Source of the DNA: Armatimonadetes bacterium UBA5352
GTDB lineage: Bacteria; Armatimonadota; Zipacnadia; Zipacnadales; UBA5352
Assembly: GCA_002411015.1 (NCBI GenBank)
Contig: DHPY01000035.1
Span: 19,395-83,394 of the forward strand
Reading direction: 5' to 3'
DNA length: 64,000 bases
Shown here: in pieces, positions 7,896 through 15,039 of the stretch
Layout: the number at the start of each line of letters is the position of its first letter
How positions within the stretch are numbered: position 1 is the first letter of the stretch
Notes under the pieces: generated by a model
What the model saw: the letters and a program-made list of their open reading frames with translations, nothing else
The model's database searches: none
What the model was told of the DNA's origin: nothing
Program-made: the position numbers and the translations under genes

Positions 7896-8816
7896 TCAGG
7901 CCTCAAAGGTGTGGGTGGAGAGGTAGCGCTCTCCGGTATCCGGGACGATGGCCACGGTCAGGTGGTCACGCATCTCCTCGCGCGCAGCCACGCGCAGCGC
8001 GGCGCAGACCGCGGCGCCCGAGGAGATGCCCGCGAGGATGCCCTCCTCGGCGGCGAGACGCCGGGTGGTCGCCTTCGCGTCGTCGGTGCTGACCGTCAGC
8101 ACCTCGTCCAGGAGGTCTCTCTGCAGGACACCGGGCACGAAGCCCGCGCCGATCCCCTGGATACCATGGGCGGCCGCCTCGCCACCGCTGAGGACAGGCG
8201 ACTCCGCGGGCTCTACGCCGATCAAGCGCAACCGCGGCTTGCGCGGCTTGAGCGCGCGGCCGATCCCGGTGATCGTGCCGCCCGTGCCGATCCCGGCGAC
8301 GACGGCGTCGACAGTACCATCGGTGTCCGCCCAGATCTCCTCGGCGGTGGTCTTCTCGTGCGCGTCAGGGTTCGCCGGGTTCTCGAACTGCATCGGGATC
8401 CACGCGCCCACAGTCTCCGCCGCAAGCTCTCTCGCGCGGTCAATCGACAGCTGCATCCCGCCCTGCACGAGAACCAGTTCGGCGCCGAATGCCGCGAGCA
8501 GCTTGCGCCGCTCGATGCTCATCGTCTCGGGCATGCACAGGACGACGCGGTAGCCGCGCGCCGTCCCGACCATCGCCAGGCCCACCCCGGTGTTTCCGCT
8601 GGTCGGCTCAATGATCGTCGTCCTGCCCGGGGCGATGATGCCCTCGCGCTCCGCCGCGAGGATCATCTCCAGCGCGATGCGCTCTTTGACGCAGCCGGCC
8701 GGGTTGAAGAACTCGAGCTTCGCCACGACGCGCCCGGGCAGGTCGCGATCGAGCTTCCCGAGGCGCACCAGCGGCGTATTGCCTATTGTTCCCGTGATAT
8801 CCTCATGGATCCGCAT
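7896..8816 (-). CDS. cysK: Cysteine synthase (O-acetylserine sulfhydrylase)
   Basis: A PLP-dependent beta-family synthase making cysteine from O-acetylserine and sulfide, 306 residues, typical for CysK. Diagnostic blocks are TGTIGNTPLVRL at the N-terminus, the Schiff-base lysine in NPAGCVKERIAL, the substrate loop PTSGNTGVGLA, and GIGTGGTITGIGR. The usual NPAGSVKDR reads CVKER here, a conservative variation. The start is the ATG at 8816 with GGAGG about eight bases upstream. It leads the sulfur operon, with the DUF39 and NIL-ferredoxin genes downstream. A promoter candidate lies about 250 bases upstream, giving an unusually long leader. Confidence 0.93.
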   Translation of the reverse strand: MRIHEDITGTIGNTPLVRLGKLDRDLPGRVVAKLEFFNPAGCVKERIALEMILAAEREGIIAPGRTTIIEPTSGNTGVGLAMVGTARGYRVVLCMPETMSIERRKLLAAFGAELVLVQGGMQLSIDRARELAAETVGAWIPMQFENPANPDAHEKTTAEEIWADTDGTVDAVVAGIGTGGTITGIGRALKPRKPRLRLIGVEPAESPVLSGGEAAAHGIQGIGAGFVPGVLQRDLLDEVLTVSTDDAKATTRRLAAEEGILAGISSGAAVCAALRVAAREEMRDHLTVAIVPDTGERYLSTHTFEA

Positions 8817-9099
8817 CTCGACACCTCCACCACCCAAACTCAGGCCTGTGCGCACATCCCCGTACATGAAACAAGGCCCCGGTGCCCGAAGCCAGAGTGG
8901 GACGAATCGGCCGGGCGGGGGCCTCTCAGGAGTGCGACATCATACCGGCGGAACGGCCCGTAGGGCCGATCGCAGGCGCCGTCACCTCAATCACTGTCTC
9001 TGTTCGGGATGTCGGTCGGCTCATCATGCCACCTGGATGCTGCGTCGCTTCGAGACCGCTCTGTGTTCTGACGATAGCACAGCACAGGCGCAGTGTCAA
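8817..9099 (-). promoter_or_regulatory. cysK promoter and long 5' leader
   Basis: On the minus strand TTGACA (9099-9094) and TATCGT (9076-9071) are 17 bases apart, predicting a start near 9064 and a leader of about 250 bases. It contains a perfect 6-bp hairpin, CGGCCC/GGGCCG at 8954-8968, but no SAM, T-box or other riboswitch consensus that I recognise. The whole gene-free stretch is 8817-9357; beyond the promoter it holds only the possible gltX terminator. Confidence 0.6.
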
Positions 9100-9154
9100 C
9101 TACGTGCGGATCGCGTGGGGCGATCCACCACTCAAAACAAACGGCGGGGGATTT

Positions 9155-9177
9155 GGGTGTTGGCGGGGACAACACCC
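9155..9177 (-). terminator. Possible terminator hairpin after gltX
   Basis: GGGTGTTG (9155-9162) and CAACACCC (9170-9177) form a perfect 8-bp stem with a 7-base loop, about 180 bases downstream of the gltX stop and before the cysK promoter. It lacks a T-run, so its role is uncertain. Confidence 0.35.
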
Positions 9178-9357
9178 TCTTCCCCCACCAAATCGATCTG
9201 CACCGGAAGAGACCTCTATGTTTCCGTTTGCTGTGACGCGCTGCTCGAGACCGATGTTCACTGGTCCAGTGAAGTTCTCCGGTTGCTTCTGCCGCGCACT
9301 GCGCATCAGGTACGTCCTTACGTATATACCCACCCGCGCACACTCTCACACATCGAT

Positions 9358-10851
9358 TTAATCAGATGAGCCGACGGGCTGCATTTCGCCCGCCCGGCCA
9401 AGCTCAGCAGCGCGATGCAGCCGCTTCACGACCGTCTCCTGCGGCAGCAGTTCGATCAGATGGAAGAGGCTCGGGCCGATCGTCTGGCCGGTGACAGCGG
9501 CGCGGCAGGGGTGGATGATCTGCCCCGCCCCCACCTCAAGCTCCTCCGCCAGCCCGCGGATGGCCTGCTCGATGGCATCCACGGTCCACTCCGGCACTGC
9601 CGCAAGCTCCTCCGCGAGCGCGTCGAGACGATCGGGCACGTCCTCGCGGCTCAGCCACTTCTGCCGCGCCTTGTTGTCGTAGACGAACTCCTCCGTGAAG
9701 AAGTAGCGGCCCCAGGTGACGAAGTCGGTGAGCAGCCGCGTGCGCTCCTTCATGAGGTCAACCACCGCGATGAGCCACTGCATCCGCTCCTCGCTCGCGT
9801 CCTCCTCGAACAGCCCCTCCTCGCGCAGCAGCGGCAGCAGGACGCCCGTGAGATACTCAGCGTCGGCGGCCTTGAGATACTCCCCGTTGAGCCAGGCTGC
9901 CTTTTCGAGGTCAAAGACGCCGGGCGACTTGCTGACGCCCTCGAGGGTGAACTTCGCGATCAGCTCATCGTGGTCGAGGATCTCCTGCTCCGCGCCCGCG
10001 GACCAGCCGATGATCGCGAGGAAGTTGCGCATGGCCTCAGGCAGGAAGCCCTGGTCGCGGTAGTCGAGCAGGTTGACGGCGCCGTGGCGCTTGCTCAGCT
10101 TCGTCTTGTCTGGCCCGAGGATCAGCGGCAGGTGCGCGTAGATTGGGCGCTCGAAGCCGAGAGCGTCGAGGATCTGCACGTGCGACGGCGTGTTCGCCAG
10201 GTGCTCCTCGGCGCGGATGACGTGCGTGATGCCCATGAGGTAGTCGTCCACCACGACCGCCATGTGATAGGTCGGGTAGCCGGAGGTCTTGCGGATGACG
10301 AAGTCGCCGATGAGGTCGTTATCGAAGGAGACCTCGCCGCGTACGAGGTCCTGGATGACGGTCGCACCTGTCTGGAGGGTGCGGAAGCGCACACAGTAGG
10401 GCTTGCCCTCGGCAAGAAGCATCTGGATCTGCTCCTCGCTGAGATCTGCGCAGCGGCCGTCGTAGCGCGGCGGGATGCCGCGTGCGCGCATGATCTCACG
10501 CCGCTCATCAAGCTCCTCGGCGGTGCAGAAGCAGCGGTATGCCCGCCCGCTCTCGATCAGGCGGTCGATCTGCTCGTGGTAGGTGTTCAGGCGCTCGGAC
10601 TGGATGTAGGGGCCGAAGGGGCCGCCGACGTCCGGGCCCTCGTCCCAGTCGATCTCCAGCCACTTCAGGCCATTGTAGATAGCGGCCAGCGACTCCTCGG
10701 TCGAGCGCACCTCGTCCGTATCCTCTATGCGCAGGATGAACTTGCCGCCCTCGTGGCGGGCGAAGAGCCAGGCGAAGAGCGCGGTATGCGCGCCGCCGAC
10801 GTGCAGGTTGCCGGTTGGGGACGGCGCAAAGCGCGTCCGTATCTCTGACAT
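9358..10851 (-). CDS. gltX: Glutamyl-tRNA synthetase
   Basis: Class I aminoacyl-tRNA synthetase that charges tRNA-Glu, 497 residues. The N-terminus FAPSPTGNLHVGGAHTAL contains the HIGH-type signature as HVGG, followed by the LRIEDTD block; the KMSKS-type loop is DKTKLSKRHGA. The C-terminal anticodon-binding domain is complete. The start ATG at 10851 gives the canonical N-terminus and is preceded by AAGGTG. It comes last in a block of minus-strand housekeeping genes but has a promoter-like site and a perfect hairpin directly upstream, so it is probably also transcribed on its own. Confidence 0.96.
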   Translation of the reverse strand: MSEIRTRFAPSPTGNLHVGGAHTALFAWLFARHEGGKFILRIEDTDEVRSTEESLAAIYNGLKWLEIDWDEGPDVGGPFGPYIQSERLNTYHEQIDRLIESGRAYRCFCTAEELDERREIMRARGIPPRYDGRCADLSEEQIQMLLAEGKPYCVRFRTLQTGATVIQDLVRGEVSFDNDLIGDFVIRKTSGYPTYHMAVVVDDYLMGITHVIRAEEHLANTPSHVQILDALGFERPIYAHLPLILGPDKTKLSKRHGAVNLLDYRDQGFLPEAMRNFLAIIGWSAGAEQEILDHDELIAKFTLEGVSKSPGVFDLEKAAWLNGEYLKAADAEYLTGVLLPLLREEGLFEEDASEERMQWLIAVVDLMKERTRLLTDFVTWGRYFFTEEFVYDNKARQKWLSREDVPDRLDALAEELAAVPEWTVDAIEQAIRGLAEELEVGAGQIIHPCRAAVTGQTIGPSLFHLIELLPQETVVKRLHRAAELGRAGEMQPVGSSD

Positions 10852-10916
10852 GATTGCGGTCACCTTTTCGGGGAAGTCTGGACGGGCGCTCGCGGCTTGC
10901 GGTGCGGGGCGAGCTT

Positions 10917-10943
10917 CCGCCCGCGGGACGCTCCCGCGGGCGG
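10917..10943 (-). promoter_or_regulatory. Perfect 12-bp hairpin in the gltX leader
   Basis: CCGCCCGCGGGA (10917-10928) and TCCCGCGGGCGG (10932-10943) form a 12-bp stem with a 3-base loop. It lies between the preceding gene's stop (10996) and the gltX start, immediately downstream of a putative promoter. It could protect the transcript 5' end, terminate upstream transcription or regulate gltX; there is no T-run. Confidence 0.6.
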
Positions 10944-10951
10944 ACTCTGCT

Positions 10952-10980
10952 ATCATAGCGGCATTACGCGGCGCGCGCAA
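10952..10980 (-). promoter_or_regulatory. Putative gltX promoter
   Basis: On the minus strand, -10 TATGAT (10957-10952) is 17 bases from a weak -35 TTGCGC (10980-10975). The predicted start near 10945 would give a leader of about 94 bases that begins with the 12-bp hairpin. Confidence 0.5.
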
Positions 10981-10995
10981 GTGATGGCGCATGCG

Positions 10996-12807
10996 TCACG
11001 CCTCAACGATCGCACCTGCGAGCGCGGGGTCGCCCGGCTCGTCCATCCGTGCGCGATCCGCCTGCCATTGACCGTCGCTCTCGCTGAAGCAGGCATGGTA
11101 GGCCAGCAGAGATGCGATCTGCCGGCGCGAGGTGCGGCGGACAGCGTTCATCTCCGCGCACAGCGCGTTGAAACTCAGCCCCGCATCGTGCTCATCGAGC
11201 ACCTCGACCATCAGGTCGCGAGTGGCTATCGGCCGGTGGGCCACCCGCTCCCGCTTGCGCTCCAGCACCGCCATCCGCACATCGGCGGGGGCAAGCTCGG
11301 CGTCAATCTCGCCCTCGTACTCCAGCAGATAGCTCTCGGCGGCCTCGCCGCGCTTGATGCGGAAGATCGCACCGCTTGGCGGCAGGTGGCGGTGATACCA
11401 GCGCGACAAGCCAAAAAGCAGGCCGATCTTCGCGTTCAGCCAGACTGGATAGGCCTCCGCCTCGCCGTAGCGCATCACGACGAGGCTGAGCGGCGGCTCG
11501 GAGGCGAAGAACGGGCGGTCGATCGCGCGGATCGGCATCGTGCCCATGATGAAGTGGTGGTGCAGGAGCGGATACTCGACGCAATCGCGGTCCTCGCCGG
11601 ATGGCTGGAACCGCACTCCGGAGGCCACATCCTCGTAACGCGGATCGAGCACTGCCGCGCGAAGCTCCTCCGGAAGCGCATCCAGCGCGATCAGCAGGTC
11701 CTCATCGGCATCGGTCGGAACCGGCAGCAGCGGCTCAGGCACGCTGTGTACCCAGTCCGGGATAGCGCGGCTCGAAAGGTAGCGCCCCGGTGAGAGCCGG
11801 ATGAGCTCAGACTCCTCCGAGAGAAGCTCGTCGAGTGCATGCGCGGCGCCTGCGAAGCGGCGGCCGGTCGGCGCGATCTCCAGCACATCCACCACCAGCT
11901 CGTCCACGCCGATCGGGACCTGGGACTCGCGGACGATGGACAGGATCGCAGACTCGTCCTGTGGCCTGAGCTTGAACGGTGGCGCTGGCGCAGGCTCCGC
12001 GAGGATCGCCGTGAGGTTGACACGCTCGGCCTCACTGCCCTCCCCGGCGACCTCGTCAGAGGCCTGCTGCAACTGCTCGTGCAGCGCCTCGATCAGCGCT
12101 TCGCCCAGCCACATCCCGCAGGCAGGCGTCACATCGTCGCGCCGGAGCATCTGCGCGACGAAACCCACCGGATCGAAGACCTGCGGGTGGCGCTGCCACG
12201 TGAGGAACGCCAACTGCCGCGGGCCTACCGGCCGGTCGAGCTTCGCCAGGATGTTTGCAGCGGTGAGGCACGGCTCCCGCCTGCGCAGGTCGAGCGCCTC
12301 ACACTGTGCGCGCATTTCCTGCAGGTCCTCATCGCGATCGAGGCGGTTGAAGAAGAGCACGCGCTGCTCGTCCTCCTCGCCGAGCGAGAGGATCCACTCG
12401 GCGTCCAGGACATGATCGGCGAGGTAGACGACATCCGTCCGAGTCACCACGTAGCGGTCGAGCAGGCCGGTGAAGTAAGCTGGAGAGCCGCCTCGAATAC
12501 GGGAGAGCGCGTTGACCATCAGAGGAATCGGCATCGGACGGCCGTAGTCGGCGAGGAGCGCCTCCACCGCGCCTCCGAAGGGGCGTGACTTGATGGCGAC
12601 ACGGTTGGCCAGGTCAAAGCGGCTGCCAACCTGCTCGAAACGTGGGTCGTCGCTGAGGACCTGCCGGATCAGCGCGACGCTCAATCGCAGCCCCCGGGGA
12701 AGCGATCGAACGAGATCTGAGGGCCGTACGGCCCCCGCCTGGCCGAGAATCGCGCCGTAGAGACAGCCGCCGAGATAACGCAGTGCAAGATCCCTGTCGG
12801 TCGCCAT
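10996..12807 (-). CDS. Uncharacterised 603-residue protein, possible winged-helix segments
   Basis: I do not recognise this family. No signal peptide or membrane segment is evident, so it is probably cytoplasmic. At least two regions look like winged-helix modules: about residues 15-130 (RPSDLVRSLPRG... through PAYFTGLLDRYVV) and about residues 290-365 (the stretch with VDELVVDVLEIA and LSPGRYLS). A C-terminal region includes LLHHHFIMGTMPIRAIDRPF and the HTH-like FNALCAEMNAVRRTSRRQ. The ATG at 12807 follows GGGAG with good spacing. It starts 25 bases after rimO ends, in an operon with ftsK, a DNA methyltransferase and rimO, which hints at a role in nucleic-acid or translation control. Confidence 0.6.
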   Translation of the reverse strand: MATDRDLALRYLGGCLYGAILGQAGAVRPSDLVRSLPRGLRLSVALIRQVLSDDPRFEQVGSRFDLANRVAIKSRPFGGAVEALLADYGRPMPIPLMVNALSRIRGGSPAYFTGLLDRYVVTRTDVVYLADHVLDAEWILSLGEEDEQRVLFFNRLDRDEDLQEMRAQCEALDLRRREPCLTAANILAKLDRPVGPRQLAFLTWQRHPQVFDPVGFVAQMLRRDDVTPACGMWLGEALIEALHEQLQQASDEVAGEGSEAERVNLTAILAEPAPAPPFKLRPQDESAILSIVRESQVPIGVDELVVDVLEIAPTGRRFAGAAHALDELLSEESELIRLSPGRYLSSRAIPDWVHSVPEPLLPVPTDADEDLLIALDALPEELRAAVLDPRYEDVASGVRFQPSGEDRDCVEYPLLHHHFIMGTMPIRAIDRPFFASEPPLSLVVMRYGEAEAYPVWLNAKIGLLFGLSRWYHRHLPPSGAIFRIKRGEAAESYLLEYEGEIDAELAPADVRMAVLERKRERVAHRPIATRDLMVEVLDEHDAGLSFNALCAEMNAVRRTSRRQIASLLAYHACFSESDGQWQADRARMDEPGDPALAGAIVEA

Positions 12808-12832
12808 GGGTGCGTGCTCCCTTCCCGGCTCT

Positions 12833-14158
12833 CTACCCCTCCGCAACACCCCGCAGATCGTGCTCTTCCGCCTCTGCTATGCGCACGGTAACGAACGAGC
12901 CCGGCTCAGGCGCCTTTCCCTCAATGATGACCTCTCCGTCCACATCCGGAGCGTCGCGATAGGAGCGCCCGACCGGCTGCCCGGTCTCCTCATCCTCGCG
13001 CTCAACCAGCACGCGCATCGGCGCGCCAATGAAGCCGCGGTTGATCTCCAGCGATATATCCGCCTGCAGCAGCATCAGCGCCTCAAGCCGGTCCAGCGCC
13101 TCATCTCCCGGCACCTGCTCGGGAAGCTCCGCCGCGCGCGTCCCCGGTTCGTCCCAGTAGCGGAAGGCCGAGAGCCGGTCCAAGCGCGCCTCCTCCACGA
13201 AGCGCATCAGCGTCTCAAAGCGCTCCTGCGTCTCCCCCGGGTAGCCGACGATGAAGGTCGTGCGGATCGCCGCGCCCGGCAGCGCCTCGCGTATCTGCCC
13301 GAGCATCCGCAGGTAGCTTTCGGCATCGCCGCGGCGGCCCATGCTGCGCAGGATCGCCTGGTCGGCGTGCTGCAGAGGGAGGTCGAAGTAGGGCACGATC
13401 TGCGGGACGGAGGCCATCGCTTCGAGCAGATCGGGCGTGATGCCGCCCGGATGGAGGTACTGCAGCCGCAGCCAGCCGTCCCACCCGCCAAGGTCGAGAG
13501 AGCGCAGCAGCCTCGCGAGGGTCCAGTCGCAGTCGAGGTCGCGGCCCCATGCGGTGGTATCCTGCGCGATCATGCAGATCTCGCGCACGCCGTCGGCGAT
13601 GAGCGCCCGCACCTCCGCGGCCACGTCGTCGGCCTGGCGGCTGCGGTAGGGCCCGCGGATGCTCGGGATCATGCAGTAGGCGCAGGAGTGGCTGCAGCCA
13701 TCAGCGACCTTCACGTAGGCCAGCCACTCGCGGCCGGTGCGGATGCGCGGGGTGCTGGCGGAGTAGAGCCAGGGCGGCGCGGCCTGCACGAGCAACTGCC
13801 CCTCGCCCGCGCAACTGGCGACCACATGGGCGATCTGCGCGATCGACCCGGGGCCGACGAATGCGTCCACCTCGGGCAGCTCCGCGCGCAGCTCCTCGCC
13901 GTAGCGCTCAGTCAGGCAGCCCGCGCAGATGACACGCGGTGTCTCGCCCTCGCCGCGAAGCTCGACGACATCGAGCAACGCCTCCACGGCCTCCTCGACC
14001 GCGGGCTCGATGAACGCGCAGGTGTTGACGATCACGACCTCCGCGGCCTGCGCGTCCTCGACGACCTCGTGCCCGGCGTCCTGCAGCAGTCCGAGCATGA
14101 CCTCGGAGTCCACGAGGTTCTTCGGGCAGCCGAGCGAGATGAGCGCCACGCGCGCCAT
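12833..14158 (-). CDS. rimO: Ribosomal protein S12 methylthiotransferase RimO
   Basis: Radical-SAM enzyme that methylthiolates an aspartate of ribosomal protein S12, 441 residues. The N-terminal MTTase domain starts MARVALISLGCPKNLVDSE, with its cysteines binding the auxiliary cluster. The radical-SAM triad is CSHSCAYCMIP. The C-terminal TRAM domain includes GQPVGRSYRDAPDVDG. The LGCPKNLVDSE and DAPDVDG signatures distinguish RimO from MiaB. It starts five bases after the methyltransferase stop, so the two are probably translationally coupled. Confidence 0.95.
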   Translation of the reverse strand: MARVALISLGCPKNLVDSEVMLGLLQDAGHEVVEDAQAAEVVIVNTCAFIEPAVEEAVEALLDVVELRGEGETPRVICAGCLTERYGEELRAELPEVDAFVGPGSIAQIAHVVASCAGEGQLLVQAAPPWLYSASTPRIRTGREWLAYVKVADGCSHSCAYCMIPSIRGPYRSRQADDVAAEVRALIADGVREICMIAQDTTAWGRDLDCDWTLARLLRSLDLGGWDGWLRLQYLHPGGITPDLLEAMASVPQIVPYFDLPLQHADQAILRSMGRRGDAESYLRMLGQIREALPGAAIRTTFIVGYPGETQERFETLMRFVEEARLDRLSAFRYWDEPGTRAAELPEQVPGDEALDRLEALMLLQADISLEINRGFIGAPMRVLVEREDEETGQPVGRSYRDAPDVDGEVIIEGKAPEPGSFVTVRIAEAEEHDLRGVAEG

Positions 14159-14163
14159 GCGGA

Positions 14164-15039
14164 TCAGTCGTCCCTGCGAAAGATCAAGCAGTAGTGATGA
14201 TGGTAGTTCGGCACGAAGACCGTCGGGTAGCCCCAGATGCCGAGCTGTTTGCTGTCCTGGCACCAGATGCGCTCGCCCTGGAAGCTCAGCCCGGGGCTCT
14301 GCCCCACTCGCCTCGCAAGGTCCCACGCCAGCGGCCGCACATGGCCCTCGGGCACCCGCACGTTCTGCACCACGATGACCATGTACTTCCGCGGCTTAAG
14401 GAGCCGGGCGCAGCCCTCGAAGGCCTGCCCGAGTTCCTCGATGAACTGCTCGTAATCTGCGATCGCGCCGAGGTTGCCGTCGCTGTCACCGTAATCGGTA
14501 TCGAGGCCCGCCTCTGCTCGCCGCTTGTGCGTCGAGTGCACGCCGCCGCGGCTGGTGCGCAGCATGTTCCAGTAGGGCGGCGAGGTCATGATGAAGTCGA
14601 AGCGCGGGAGCCCGTCTGCCTCGGCGGGCAGCGGAGCGTTCGCCCACAGCTCCGGCGACGCCACGTCGCGCGCGTCCGCATGCAGCACCTCCGCCTCGCA
14701 GCCGTTGCGCAGGCCGCTCAGGCGGCTCCGGGCCATCGCGGCGTAGCGACCGCTGAGCTCGATGCCGACGGAATTGCGCCCCTCCTCGAGCGCCGCAACC
14801 AGCGTGGCCCCGCTGCCGCAGAAGGGATCGAGCACCCAGCCGCCGCGCTTGGTGAAGAAGCGCAGGAACTCCGCCACCAGCTCCTCCGGGTAGCGCGCCG
14901 GGTGAAGCTCCGTGTTGCGGTTCTGCCGGTAGCGCTTCGAATCGCAGACCAGCCACGACTTCGTGGCCTTGATCCACTCGGTGCCGGTGAGGTCATTGAG
15001 CGTGTTCTCGCGCGCCTTGTGGCCATCGGGAGGTTTCAC
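14164..15039 (-). CDS. DNA methyltransferase (N4-cytosine/N6-adenine type), orphan
   Basis: A SAM-dependent DNA methylase of 291 residues. Motif I is DPFCGSGATLVAALEEG and the catalytic motif IV is TSPPYWN; motif X (HPARYPEELVAEFL) precedes motif I. The order X-I-IV differs from the beta class. The SPPY form is compatible with N4-cytosine or N6-adenine methylation, so the product base is uncertain. The GTG start overlaps the ftsK stop by four bases (GTGA). No restriction endonuclease is nearby and it sits inside an ftsK-rimO operon, so an orphan, possibly regulatory, methylase is more likely than a restriction-modification system. Confidence 0.85.
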   Translation of the reverse strand: MKPPDGHKARENTLNDLTGTEWIKATKSWLVCDSKRYRQNRNTELHPARYPEELVAEFLRFFTKRGGWVLDPFCGSGATLVAALEEGRNSVGIELSGRYAAMARSRLSGLRNGCEAEVLHADARDVASPELWANAPLPAEADGLPRFDFIMTSPPYWNMLRTSRGGVHSTHKRRAEAGLDTDYGDSDGNLGAIADYEQFIEELGQAFEGCARLLKPRKYMVIVVQNVRVPEGHVRPLAWDLARRVGQSPGLSFQGERIWCQDSKQLGIWGYPTVFVPNYHHHYCLIFRRDD

